Program-made: the position numbers and the translations under genes
Assembly (NCBI RefSeq): GCF_000172795.2
Contig: NZ_CP020947.1
Location: 995,001 to 1,059,000 of the forward strand
Length of the DNA stretch: 64,000 bases
Direction of reading: 5' to 3'
DNA from: Rhizobium sp. CIAT894
GTDB taxonomy: Bacteria; Pseudomonadota; Alphaproteobacteria; Rhizobiales; Rhizobiaceae
In this document: one piece after another, positions 1 through 8,081 of the stretch
Layout of the letters: the number at the start of each line of letters is the position of its first letter
Numbering within the stretch: the first letter of the stretch is position 1
The notes under the pieces: model-generated
Databases searched by the model: none
What the model was told of the DNA's origin: nothing
What the model saw: the letters and a program-made list of their open reading frames with translations, nothing else

Positions 1-85
1 AGAAAGCCCGGGCCAGGCAACGGTTTCGGGTGCTGCGGCGATGCTGGAACTGCTCTGAGTTTGCGATAGATGTCGGGCGGGAGGC

Positions 86-260
86 TGCCCCTCATCCTAA
101 CCCTCTCCCCGTTCTGACGGGGCGAGGGGACGTGCCCTGCGAAACGTTGGCGAGGGACGGAGAGGGCGCGGCATATTCCCTTCGCCCCGTTTACGGGGGT
201 CCGAAGGACGGGTCGAGACCCGTGGCTCGACCCCGGTCGGTGGCGGCAGCCGGATGAGGG
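86..260. repeat. RIME-like intergenic palindromic repeat, copy 1
   Basis: The stretch opens with CCCCTCATCC, continues with palindromic CTCTCCCCG...CGGGGCGAGGGG and CTTCGCCCCG blocks, and closes with GGCAGCCGGATGAGGG, the reverse complement of the opening. The same architecture recurs at 28937, 40434, 42891, 44199 and 54676. This matches the known style of Rhizobium intergenic mosaic elements; the family name is from memory. No convincing gene is present in 1-508. Confidence 0.7.
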
Positions 261-302
261 ACGCACGCCAACGGCGAGTTTGCCGGAATCGCGCCCCAAA
301 CT

Positions 303-402
303 CCGTCATCCCAGGCCTCCGAGCCTGGGATCCACGCCCGGTGCGGTCGAGGGCGGAATGGATCCTCGGGTCAAGCCCGAGGAGGACGGAGAGTGGGGTG
401 GT
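303..402. repeat. Short palindromic repeat (CCGTCATCCCAGG type)
   Basis: Two facing copies of a second repeat family. One reads TCATCCCAGG...CCTGGGATCCA near 303-333. The other is GGATCCTCGGGTCAAGCCCG followed by AGGACGGAGAGTGGGG at 358-402. Further copies lie at 12366, 12549, 27183, 27304, 54592, 56205, 61540, 61926 and 62463. They are always intergenic and never inside a gene. Confidence 0.65.
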
Positions 403-508
403 TTTTGGAGTAAGACAGCGATGTTTGGCGGGATGGGGGGGCGTTGCGCCTCCGTCGATCGTACTCCTTAGCGCGCTTCACGCTCAGGCTTGACCTCGGG
501 CGCTCCGC

Positions 509-916
509 TTACGCCGTGAACTCGTCAATTTGCGGCTCCGGCAAAATTGTCGCGGGACCGGAAACCCAATGAAGTTGGTCTAAGAAGGTCGTGAGCCTGT
601 GAACGGCTCGTTCTGGCGGTTCCGTCCGCGTCCACTGCCGGTGTTCCACGGCCGTATCGATATAGCGGAATTCGATCAGGCCCGATGGTTGCGCTGAAAT
701 CCGAAGATGGGCCACCGAGGGCGGGGGGTGCCCAGTTTGTTGGATGCACAGATCAGCCATTGATGTCCATCCAAACAGCGGGTGCCGAAGTGAACTATGA
801 GCGATGAAATCCGCGAGTTGCTCGACCCCCAGCAAGGCCGACGAAAAGCTTTCGTCTGCCGAACTTTCTCGTACACTGCGAATATGGTCGACAATGAGGT
901 GCCACGGTCTGATCAT
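509..916 (-). CDS. hypothetical protein (135 aa)
   Basis: Small soluble protein with no domain I recognise. The chosen start begins MIRPWHLIVDHIRSVRES; an in-frame start 30 codons upstream (1006) would add a low-complexity leader and looks less natural. The composition (many His, Trp and acidic residues) is that of a folded cytoplasmic protein with no signal peptide or membrane segment. It stands alone, divergent from the zinc-transporter operon. The function is unknown, and the gene call rests on reading-frame quality only. Confidence 0.5.
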   Translation of the reverse strand: MIRPWHLIVDHIRSVRESSADESFSSALLGVEQLADFIAHSSLRHPLFGWTSMADLCIQQTGHPPPSVAHLRISAQPSGLIEFRYIDTAVEHRQWTRTEPPERAVHRLTTFLDQLHWVSGPATILPEPQIDEFTA

Positions 917-1019
917 GGAGCAAGTCTGGCTCTGAAGCACCGGGCTGTCAAATGGCCGCACCTCCCTATCCCGCAATAATAAGGTCGCTAACAAATCCCG
1001 CCTCAATCTCGCCGCAATC

Positions 1020-1047
1020 GTTATAACATAACCGTAATGTTATTACA
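1020..1047. promoter_or_regulatory. Zur-box-like operator of the zinc-transporter operon
   Basis: An AT-rich island stands out in GC-rich DNA. GTTATAAC at 1020-1027 is followed by the perfect 13-bp palindrome GTAATGTTATTAC at 1034-1046. Alphaproteobacterial Zur operators are AT-rich inverted repeats containing ATGTTAT-type half sites, so zinc-responsive repression of the following operon is a reasonable inference. It lies 16 bp upstream of the first start codon in the operon. Confidence 0.6.
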
Positions 1048-1062
1048 TTTTAGGATCAGCCA

Positions 1063-1191
1063 ATGCCCCCCAGCCCCGATCGCCCCTCCGTCAGCCTGCT
1101 GGGACAGTCGGCTCTTTCAAGGGTGATCGGCATCTCGTTGGCGGTTGCCGTCCTCTGGCTGGCGATCCATTGGGCGGTTCTGCTGCCATGA
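1063..1191 (+). CDS. 42-aa single-pass membrane microprotein upstream of AztA
   Basis: An ATG at 1063 opens 42 codons ending in TGA at 1189-1191. The stop overlaps the ATG of the ATPase gene (1188) as ATGA, the same coupling used between the ATPase and permease genes. A short polar N-terminus (MPPSPDRPSVSLLGQSALSR) is followed by one hydrophobic helix of about 20 residues containing two Trp. It starts 16 bp after the Zur-like operator, so it would be the first cistron of the operon. It could be a transporter accessory subunit or a translational leader; I do not recognise a family. No strong Shine-Dalgarno is seen (GGATCAGCCA precedes the ATG). Confidence 0.5.
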   Translation: MPPSPDRPSVSLLGQSALSRVIGISLAVAVLWLAIHWAVLLP

Positions 1192-1937
1192 TGCCGGTGA
1201 TCCGTATCGACAATCTGACGGTCGCCTATAACCGGCACCCCGCCATCCATCACGTCTCCGGTGCCTTTGCGCCCGGCAGCCTGACGGCGATTGCCGGGCC
1301 GAACGGGGCGGGTAAGTCGACGCTGTTGAAGGCGATCATGGGGGAGCTTCGCCCGGCCGAGGGCAGGGTCGAGCATCGGCTGGGGCGGGCGGAGTTCGGT
1401 TATCTCCCGCAGGCGGCCGAGATCGACCGGCGCTTTCCGATCTCGGTCATCGACACCGTCATGCTCGGCGCTTGGAAGACGGCAGGCGCCTTCGGCCGCA
1501 TCGCGCCGGGCGAGATCAAAAGGGCAGGCGAGGCGTTGTCCGCGGTCGGCCTCGAAGGTTTCGGAAAACGCCATGTCGGATCGCTGTCGGCCGGACAGTT
1601 CCAGCGTGTGCTTTTTGCCCGCCTGTTGCTGCAGGATGCCGGCATCATCCTGCTCGACGAGCCGTTTACGGCAATCGATGCCCGCACCACCAAAGACCTC
1701 ATCGATATCGTCACCCGCTGGCATGGCGAGGGCCGCACCGTTATCGCCGTGCTGCATGATTTCGAACTCGTCCGGGCGCATTTCCCCGAGACCCTGCTGC
1801 TTGCCCGCGAGCTGGTGGGATGGGGGCCGACCGCCGAGGTCATGTCGTCGGCCAATCTGCTGAAAGCCCGCGCCATGGCCGAGCGCTGGGACGAGGATGC
1901 CGAGGCTTGCGGCCCCGAACAGGTGCCGGCGGCATGA
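1188..1937 (+). CDS. aztA: zinc ABC transporter ATP-binding protein (AztA-like)
   Basis: ATPase subunit that powers metal import through the adjacent permease at the inner membrane. Walker A GPNGAGKST is at residues 37-45, the signature LSAGQ at about 133-137, and Walker B IILLDEP follows at about 153-159 with a downstream switch His (VLHD). The length, 249 aa, is usual for the Mn/Zn (ZnuC/MntB/AztA) group. The start is placed at ATG 1188 because it overlaps the stop of the upstream microprotein; a TTG at 1170 is the alternative. The order ATPase-permease-binding protein and the binding-protein features favour AztABC, or the TroCBA-type Zur-regulated system known in Agrobacterium, over ZnuABC. 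Confidence 0.75.
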   Translation: MMPVIRIDNLTVAYNRHPAIHHVSGAFAPGSLTAIAGPNGAGKSTLLKAIMGELRPAEGRVEHRLGRAEFGYLPQAAEIDRRFPISVIDTVMLGAWKTAGAFGRIAPGEIKRAGEALSAVGLEGFGKRHVGSLSAGQFQRVLFARLLLQDAGIILLDEPFTAIDARTTKDLIDIVTRWHGEGRTVIAVLHDFELVRAHFPETLLLARELVGWGPTAEVMSSANLLKARAMAERWDEDAEACGPEQVPAA

Positions 1938-2806
1938 CGGCTTACGATCTCTTCCTCGCGCCCTTTGCCGATTTCGGCTTCATGCGCCGGGCGCTCGTCG
2001 CCTGCCTTTGCCTCGGGCTCGGCTCCGGGCCGATCGGCGTCTTCCTGATGCTCAGGCGCATGAGCCTGATGGGCGATGCCATGAGCCATGCCGTGCTGCC
2101 GGGGGCGGCGATCGGTTATCTCGTCGCCGGCTCGCTGTCGCTGACGGCGATGGGGCTCGGCGGCCTTGTCGCCGGCCTGTCGGTGGCGCTGCTATCGGGC
2201 GCCGTCAGCCGGATGACCGTGCTGCAGGAGGATGCGAGTTTTGCCAGCTTCTATCTCGCATCGCTGGCGCTCGGCGTGCTGATCGTCTCGCTGCGCGGCT
2301 CGAATATCGATCTGCTGCACGTGCTCTTCGGCACCATCCTGGCGATCGATGCTTCGGCGCTTTATCTGATCGGCGCGATCACCTCGCTGACCCTTGTCGT
2401 CCTCGCCTTCATCTACCGGCCGCTGGTGGCCGAATGTTTCGATCCCGGTTTCCTGCGCGCCGTCGGCGGCCGCGGGCCGGTCTATCATGTGCTCTTCCTG
2501 TTGCTGGTGGTGCTGAACCTCGTCGCCAGCTTCCAGGCGCTCGGCACGCTGATGGCGGTCGGCCTGATGATGCTGCCGGCAGCCGTCGCCCAGCTCTGGT
2601 CGCGCAGCCTGGCCGTGATGATGGCGATCGCTGCTTCAAGTGCCGCCGCCTCCGGCTATCTCGGGCTGATCGCCTCTTACCATCTGGAGCTTGCCTCCGG
2701 CCCGACGATCATCATGACGGCGGCTGTGATTTACGCCTTCTCCATCCTTTTCGCGCCCTCGGGCATCGCCCGGCGCTTCTTTCCCCGCCCGCATTTGAAG
2801 GGCTGA
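1934..2806 (+). CDS. aztB: zinc ABC transporter permease (AztB-like)
   Basis: Integral membrane subunit of the ABC-3 (ZnuB/MntC) permease family, 290 aa with about eight hydrophobic helices. The N-terminal region has the family pattern RRMSLMGDAMSHAVLPG at about residues 36-52. The start at 1934 overlaps the ATPase stop as ATGA, indicating translational coupling; upstream in-frame starts would lie inside the ATPase gene. It forms the transmembrane channel that receives metal from the periplasmic binding protein encoded next. Confidence 0.8.
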   Translation: MTAYDLFLAPFADFGFMRRALVACLCLGLGSGPIGVFLMLRRMSLMGDAMSHAVLPGAAIGYLVAGSLSLTAMGLGGLVAGLSVALLSGAVSRMTVLQEDASFASFYLASLALGVLIVSLRGSNIDLLHVLFGTILAIDASALYLIGAITSLTLVVLAFIYRPLVAECFDPGFLRAVGGRGPVYHVLFLLLVVLNLVASFQALGTLMAVGLMMLPAAVAQLWSRSLAVMMAIAASSAAASGYLGLIASYHLELASGPTIIMTAAVIYAFSILFAPSGIARRFFPRPHLKG

Positions 2807-2822
2807 TCCCAAGGAGACTTCG

Positions 2823-3722
2823 ATGACACCGCACAGACTGCTTCTCTCCGCCGCAATCCCCGCTTTGATGGCGCTGTCGGCCGTGCCGGCTTCCGCCGAG
2901 ACGCTGAAGGTCGTGGCCTCCTTCACCGTGCTTGCCGACGTCGTGAAACAAGTCGGCGGCGATCACGTCAAGGTGACGAGCCTCGTCGGGCCGAACGGCG
3001 ACCCCCATGAATTCGAGCCGTCGCCTGTTGACGCCAAGAATTTGAACGCGGCCGAAGTGACCTTTGTCAGCGGCGAAGGCCTGGAAGGCTGGATGGACCG
3101 GCTGATCACCGCCTCTGGCTACAAGGGCAAGCCGGTGACGGTCTCCGAAGGCATCGACGTCAGCACCATGGAAGAGGACGGCGAAAAAATTACCGATCCG
3201 CATGTCTGGAACAGCCCCGTCAACGTCAAGATCTGGGTCGCCAATATCGAAAAGGCGCTGTCATCGGCCGATCCGGCCGATGCCGCTGCCTTCAAGGCCA
3301 ATGCCGAGAAATACACCAAGACGCTGGACGAGCTGAACGCTTACGCCCATGCGAAATTCGACGGCATTGCCGACGACCGCCGCAAGGTGCTGACCAGCCA
3401 TGATGCCTTCGGCTATTTCGGCCGCGAATATAATGTCAGCTTCCTCGCCCCGCTCGGCCTCTCCACCGAAAGCGAAGCCTCGGCCGCCGACGTCGCCAAG
3501 CTGATCGAGCAGATCAAGACCGAGCATGTGAAGGCCTATTTCTTCGAGAATTCCAACGATCCGCGCCTGGTCAAGCAGGTCGCCAAGGCAACCGGTGCGG
3601 AGCCGGGTGGCGAGCTCTATGTCGAATCGCTCTCCGATGCCAAGGGACCGGCGCCGACCTATGAGAAGATGTTCCGCTACAATGTCGACCAGCTCGCCGC
3701 CGCCATGGCGAAATCGAGCTGA
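2823..3722 (+). CDS. aztC: zinc ABC transporter substrate-binding protein (AztC-like)
   Basis: Periplasmic cluster A-I metal-binding protein, 299 aa, with a Sec signal peptide of about 25 residues ending ASA. Candidate metal ligands are His62 (DPHEFEP), His127 (DPHVWNSP), His193 (TSHDAF) and Glu268 (LYVESLS). The family pattern is three His plus an Asp, so Glu at the fourth site is a conservative but notable change. The His/acid-rich mobile loop of ZnuA is missing; only a short MEEDGEK stretch is present, as in AztC. A good Shine-Dalgarno (AAGGAG) precedes ATG 2823, 16 bp after the permease stop. Manganese as substrate cannot be excluded, but the Zur-like operator argues for zinc. Confidence 0.75.
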   Translation: MTPHRLLLSAAIPALMALSAVPASAETLKVVASFTVLADVVKQVGGDHVKVTSLVGPNGDPHEFEPSPVDAKNLNAAEVTFVSGEGLEGWMDRLITASGYKGKPVTVSEGIDVSTMEEDGEKITDPHVWNSPVNVKIWVANIEKALSSADPADAAAFKANAEKYTKTLDELNAYAHAKFDGIADDRRKVLTSHDAFGYFGREYNVSFLAPLGLSTESEASAADVAKLIEQIKTEHVKAYFFENSNDPRLVKQVAKATGAEPGGELYVESLSDAKGPAPTYEKMFRYNVDQLAAAMAKSS

Positions 3723-3728
3723 GAATCC

Positions 3729-3753
3729 GGGGCCGTGGGTTTCTCGCGGCCCC
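3729..3753 (+). terminator. possible terminator hairpin after the zinc-transporter operon
   Basis: GGGGCCG at 3729-3735 pairs perfectly with CGGCCCC at 3747-3753 across an 11-nt loop, 6 bp after the binding-protein stop codon. There is no T-tract, so an intrinsic terminator is only weakly supported. Confidence 0.3.
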
Positions 3754-3840
3754 CACGACTGCGCAAGCGGCCGTTTTGCAGCTTTTATCAAGATCGGGTT
3801 TCGAGCGGGAACCTACGTTGTGCTTGGTGACGCGCGCTAC

Positions 3841-3938
3841 TGCATAATTCCTTAAATCGGAATCGATTTCAGGAATTATGCAGCAATCAAAATGTTACAG
3901 CGTCCTTTGGGCGTCTGAAAGGACGCGCGGCGCTGTAA
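3841..3938. repeat. Double-hairpin intergenic repeat
   Basis: Two consecutive hairpins. TGCATAATTCCT (3841-3852) pairs with AGGAATTATGCA (3871-3882). TTACAGCG (3895-3902) pairs with CGCTGTAA (3931-3938), enclosing CGTCCTTT...AAAGGACG. This composite resembles a recurrent intergenic element of Rhizobium chromosomes. Otherwise 3723-3994 holds no gene I can support. Confidence 0.65.
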
Positions 3939-3994
3939 AGCGCGTCGCATTCCATACCGGGACTGAGTCGGAGCTTCGGTGGGCTGAACCGCCC

Positions 3995-4303
3995 TCAGAC
4001 GTTGAGATCGAAGACCAGAATGCCGGCAAGGCCACCATCCGTCGAGGAGACGATGCGTTCGCCGACGATCACATGTTCGGGATGGATGAGATAGGCATCG
4101 CGCGCCTCGGGGCTTTCGAAGGTGACGGCAAAACCGTCGACGAAGCCTGCATGCAGTCCCTCGGGGGAAACATTCGGCCCGTATTTGATATCCAATATGC
4201 CGGGAATGACCTGTTTCAGGGCGACGATCGCTTCGAACAGCGACTGCTTGTCCTCGTTCGTCATCGCGGTCTTCAGCCGCAGGAATACGCAGTGCAGGAT
4301 CAT
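3995..4303 (-). CDS. Dabb (stress-responsive alpha/beta barrel) domain protein
   Basis: A 102-aa single-domain protein beginning MILHCVFLRLK, with the Dabb pattern: an N-terminal strand, a helix containing KQSLFEAIVALK, a central IPGILDIKYGPNVSPEGL and a C-terminal AYLIHPEH...VFDLNV. Dabb proteins are small ferredoxin-like dimers; some bind small hydrophobic ligands, but most have no assigned substrate. The start at 4303 was preferred over 4378 because the added 25 residues are not part of the fold. Monocistronic. Confidence 0.75.
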   Translation of the reverse strand: MILHCVFLRLKTAMTNEDKQSLFEAIVALKQVIPGILDIKYGPNVSPEGLHAGFVDGFAVTFESPEARDAYLIHPEHVIVGERIVSSTDGGLAGILVFDLNV

Positions 4304-4485
4304 TCGTGGTCCTCTCGATTTCTGTGCCGGCAGAATAACGGCGAAAGCCGGGAGGGCAATGAGATTATTTTCACGCAAGCGTTGCGGCGGCGAGCCCGCC
4401 GGCCGCGAAAGCGCGCAGATCGCCTATAAGATCCGCTGGCCGTGACATCAAGGGCCAGGAAAATCGGTCGAAATCGAAATGAAGA

Positions 4486-4911
4486 TTACATCTGATCGGT
4501 CGTGACCATCGGGCGCTTGTAGATCTTCTGGACGAGATCGCGCGACAGGGCGCGGGCCTGATCTTTTTCCGCCGGCGTCATCGGCCGGCAGGTGTTTCTG
4601 AGGTTGGAACCATCGAGCACGGTCGCAGCCCCGGAATTGGCGATGAGGAGGTGCCAGCTGCAGGAGGCGACCCTGTCGATGCCGACGGCGCCATGGCAAC
4701 CGGTGGAGAGGCAGAAGGCAACGGTCACCTGTGCGCCGTGATCGCCCTTATGCGCCAGATCCAGGGCTGTCTTGAAATCCTTGACCCACCGCTCGCAATG
4801 CGCCTGTTTTCCTCCCGGCTGGCAAGTCTTGGTGACGGGCGTGATGTCGCCGGCCTGCAGCGGCGAGACGCAACAAACACCCAATGAGAGGGTGAGCAGA
4901 AACTTGAGCAT
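4486..4911 (-). CDS. exported Cys-rich hypothetical protein
   Basis: A 141-aa protein with an N-terminal signal peptide (MLKFLLTLSLGVCCVSPLQA) followed by a mature region with an even number of Cys, several placed to form disulfides (TCQPGG, AHCERW, AFCLSTGCHG, ASCSWH, NTCRP). It probably folds in the periplasm or is secreted. ATG 4911 starts directly at the signal peptide; longer versions of the frame (to 5595) would run antisense to the EAL gene and are not credible. Function unknown. Confidence 0.65.
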   Translation of the reverse strand: MLKFLLTLSLGVCCVSPLQAGDITPVTKTCQPGGKQAHCERWVKDFKTALDLAHKGDHGAQVTVAFCLSTGCHGAVGIDRVASCSWHLLIANSGAATVLDGSNLRNTCRPMTPAEKDQARALSRDLVQKIYKRPMVTTDQM

Positions 4912-4963
4912 GGGATTTTCCTTGTGCAAGCAATGAGAGGCGCACATCCCAGGCCGTTGGTCA

Positions 4964-5155
4964 ATGGTCCGTCGGAGGCGGTTGCAAATGCCCTGCATTC
5001 GCGTATTTCGAAACTGTGCGCCTGCCGTCCAACGCCGGCTCAAACGGATGACGGAGGATGGGGTCATCCAGGCGAACGTCGCCGTTCTCGACCCCACGGC
5101 GCTCGGGCAGTCGACCGCCATTTTCGCGGAGATGGAGGTCATCAGCAACCGCTGA
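4964..5155 (+). pseudogene. Lrp/AsnC-family regulator remnant
   Basis: The frame ends with AVQRRLKRMTEDGVIQANVA, then VLDPTALGQSTAIFAEMEV. This is the recognition-helix/wing and start of the ligand-binding domain of an Lrp/AsnC regulator (compare the family pattern SPTPVQRRLKRLEEDGVI). The N-terminal helices are scrambled into another frame and the protein stops at once after the domain boundary, leaving about 40 recognisable residues of a normal 150. It sits between two leftward genes and is interpreted as a decayed gene fragment. Confidence 0.55.
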
Positions 5156-5168
5156 GACCGCCCGCCGC

Positions 5169-8081
5169 TCACGCCCGCTTGGTCAGCGGAAAACGCTCCC
5201 GAAGTAGCCGCAGCACCGATTCCGACGGGATCGGCGGCCCGAAGAGGTAGCTCTGTCCGTAGCTGCAGCCCATCTTGGCGAGTTCGATCGCATCCTCGTT
5301 GGACTCGATCCCCTCCGCCACCACCTTCATCTCGAGTTCGCGCGCCATCGATATCACCGATCTGAGCACGGTCGCCTTCTTGTCGCTGCCGTCGCGCACC
5401 AGCGCCTTGTCGAGCTTGATCGTATCGAAGGGGAAGCGGGTGAGATAGGCGAGCGACGAATAGCCGGTGCCGAAATCGTCGAGCGCCAGCCCGATGCCGG
5501 CTTCCTTCAGCTTCTGCAGCACCAGCCGGGCCTGCTCCGGATTTTCCATCACCATGGATTCCGTCAGTTCGAGCTTGAGGCGCGAAGGCTGGCAATGCGT
5601 CTTGGCGAGAACCGAGCGCACGTCGTCATAGAGTTCGTTGTTGAGCAGCTGCACGCTCGACAGATTGATCGATACGAAGATCGGCAGCTCGCCGGTCTGG
5701 TTCTGCCAGCTCATCAGATCGTTGGTCGCCTGTTCCAGCGCGAACATGCCGAGCGGGCCGATAAGGTCGGAAGCCTCGGCGATCGGAATGAATTCGGAGG
5801 GCGGGATATTGCCGCGCTTGGGATGTTCCCAGCGCATCAACGCCTCGAAGCCGGCGACCTCGACATCCTCGAGCCGGGCGATCGGCTGGTAGACCATCGA
5901 CAACTCCTTGCGCTCGATGGCGCGGCGCAGATCCGTTTCCAGCTGCAGCCGGTCGGTGCCGAAGTCGCGGAAGGCCGGCTGGAACGGCTCGACGCGGTTG
6001 CCGCCGGCGCGTTTGGCCCGGTACATGGCAAGCTCGGCGTCGCTGAGCAGGCCGGTGGCGCTCTCCTGCCGGTCGACCCAGGAGGCCAGCCCGACCGAGG
6101 CCGTCAGGATGATCTCGCGGTTGGCGAAATTGATCGGCACCATGATCGCCTTGCTGATCGCATCGGCAAAATCGGCGACCTTGGCCGGATTGTGCTCGGA
6201 GACCAGGATGAGGCCGAACTGGTCGCCGGCAAGCCGCGCCAGCGTGTCCTGTGGCTTCAACAGCCGGCGCAGGCGCCGCGTCAGTGCGATCAGGATATTG
6301 TCGCCGGCAGCGACGCCGAGCGCATCGTTGACCAGCTTGTAGCGGTCGATATCGATCACCATCACCGTCGGGCGCAGCGTCTCACCGCCCGGCGCCAGCG
6401 CCAGCACCGACTGCAGCCGGTCGAGGAAGACCTGGCGGTTCGGCAGGCCGGTCAGATTGTCGTGCAGCGCATCGTGCAGCAGCCGCTCGACGGAGTTCTT
6501 CTGTTCGGTCACGTCGACGATCGTGCCGACGCAGCGGATGATCTCGCCGTTGGAGCCGAGCACCGGCCGGGCGCGGATCAACAGCCAGTGGAAATGCCCG
6601 TCCTCGGCGCGGATGCGGAATTCGTGGTTCAGCCGGCCGCGGCGGTGTTCGAGCAGCACGTCGAGGGTGGCGCGGAAGCGGTCGCGGTCGTCGGGATGCA
6701 GCCGTGGCAGCCAGTTGCGCGCGGCCCCGTGCATGGCGCCCGGCGATAGGCCGAGCTTGACCGAGACGTCGGGAATGGTGACGACGCGGTCGCGCGCCAC
6801 ATCCCAGTCCCACACCATGTCGCCGGAGCCGGTCAGCGCCAGCGATTGCCGTTCGAGATCGGAAAACAGCCCCTGCTGGAAGGCGCCGCCGGCAAAGGCG
6901 TGCTGCATGACGGTGAAGCCGATCAGGAGCACGATCAGCACCAGGCCGCCGCCAAGCGCCGGCTGGATGATGTCGTTGTCGAGCCGGCCGGTGACCGTCA
7001 GCCACGCCCCGAACAGCCAGACGAGCGTCAGCGCCCAGGCCGGCACCAGCAGAATGGCGCGGTCGTAGCGGTTGAAGCCGAGATAGATGATCAGCAGCAG
7101 GCCGGTCGCCGCCGTCAGCGCGAAGGACAGCCGGGCGATGCCGGCGGCAATCGATGGATCGTAGATCGCCACGCCGAAGAGCAGGGCAAGGCCGAGCACC
7201 CAGGCAAGGGTGGCGTAACCGAGATGCGCATGCCAGCGATTGAGGTTGAGATAGGTAAACAGGAAGATGACGAAACTCGAGGCGAGCGCCACTTCGGCGC
7301 AGGCGCGCCATATTCGCTGGTCGGCCGAGGCGACGCTGATCAGCTTGCCGAGAAAACCGAAGTCGACGCAGATATAGCCGAGCACCGCCCAGGCGAGCGC
7401 GGCCGTTGCCGGCAGCATCGACGTGCCCTTGACGACGAAGAGGATGGTCAGGAACACGGCCAGCAGCCCGGCAATGCCGAGCACGATGCCACGATAGAGC
7501 GTGAAGGCGTTGATCGTGTCCTTGTAGGCGTTCGGTTCCCAGAGATAGATCTGCGGCAGCTCCGGCGTCGACAGCTCGGCGACGAAGGTGATGACGGCGC
7601 CGGGGTTCAGCGTGATGCGGAAGACGTCGGCCTCGTCGCTCGGCTGCCGGTCGAGCGCAAAACCTTCGCTCGGCGTGATGGCGCTGATGCGCTGCGAGCC
7701 GAGATCCGGCCAGAACAGCTTGGAATTGACCAGACGGAAATGCGGCGCGACGATGACGCGTTCGAGCTGTTCCTCGGAAACGTTGGCAAGCGCAAACACC
7801 GCCCAGTCGCCCTGGTGGTTCTCCGAGCTTGCCCTGACCTCGATGCGGCGGCGGATGCCGTCGGCGCCGGCAGCCGTCGAAACCTGGAAGGCCTCGCCCT
7901 GGTTGACGTAGATTTCGGTCGTCGCCGTCAGGTCGAGCGCGGTATCGTCACGGGAAATCTTCACCGGTTCGGCCGCCTGGGCAGCGCCCGCCACCAAGGC
8001 GAACGCCGCCAGCAAAAAGGCTGCGATCACCGCGATCACTCGTCCGGACGGTGATTTGGGCAGCATGCGGTCTCTGGTCAT
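5169..8081 (-). CDS. membrane PAS-GGDEF-EAL protein, probable c-di-GMP phosphodiesterase
   Basis: A 970-aa signalling protein. A signal peptide (about 1-36) precedes a periplasmic beta-rich region (to about 185), about seven helices (about 187-400, a 7TM-DISM-like layout), PAS (about 420-530), GGDEF (about 540-700) and EAL (about 715-960). The GGDEF signature reads AGDQF (618-622), lacking the first Gly and the catalytic Glu, so cyclase activity is unlikely. The EAL domain keeps EALMRW (746), NLSSVQL, ELTES, DDFGTGYSSL, KLDK and AEGIES, so c-di-GMP hydrolysis is likely, perhaps with GTP sensing by the degenerate cyclase domain. Its start overlaps the stop of the GNAT gene as ATGA, so the two are co-translated. 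Confidence 0.88.
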   Translation of the reverse strand: MTRDRMLPKSPSGRVIAVIAAFLLAAFALVAGAAQAAEPVKISRDDTALDLTATTEIYVNQGEAFQVSTAAGADGIRRRIEVRASSENHQGDWAVFALANVSEEQLERVIVAPHFRLVNSKLFWPDLGSQRISAITPSEGFALDRQPSDEADVFRITLNPGAVITFVAELSTPELPQIYLWEPNAYKDTINAFTLYRGIVLGIAGLLAVFLTILFVVKGTSMLPATAALAWAVLGYICVDFGFLGKLISVASADQRIWRACAEVALASSFVIFLFTYLNLNRWHAHLGYATLAWVLGLALLFGVAIYDPSIAAGIARLSFALTAATGLLLIIYLGFNRYDRAILLVPAWALTLVWLFGAWLTVTGRLDNDIIQPALGGGLVLIVLLIGFTVMQHAFAGGAFQQGLFSDLERQSLALTGSGDMVWDWDVARDRVVTIPDVSVKLGLSPGAMHGAARNWLPRLHPDDRDRFRATLDVLLEHRRGRLNHEFRIRAEDGHFHWLLIRARPVLGSNGEIIRCVGTIVDVTEQKNSVERLLHDALHDNLTGLPNRQVFLDRLQSVLALAPGGETLRPTVMVIDIDRYKLVNDALGVAAGDNILIALTRRLRRLLKPQDTLARLAGDQFGLILVSEHNPAKVADFADAISKAIMVPINFANREIILTASVGLASWVDRQESATGLLSDAELAMYRAKRAGGNRVEPFQPAFRDFGTDRLQLETDLRRAIERKELSMVYQPIARLEDVEVAGFEALMRWEHPKRGNIPPSEFIPIAEASDLIGPLGMFALEQATNDLMSWQNQTGELPIFVSINLSSVQLLNNELYDDVRSVLAKTHCQPSRLKLELTESMVMENPEQARLVLQKLKEAGIGLALDDFGTGYSSLAYLTRFPFDTIKLDKALVRDGSDKKATVLRSVISMARELEMKVVAEGIESNEDAIELAKMGCSYGQSYLFGPPIPSESVLRLLRERFPLTKRA

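Noticed and set aside
30..493. Short frames in the first 500 bases
   Set aside because: They are translations of the two intergenic repeat families.
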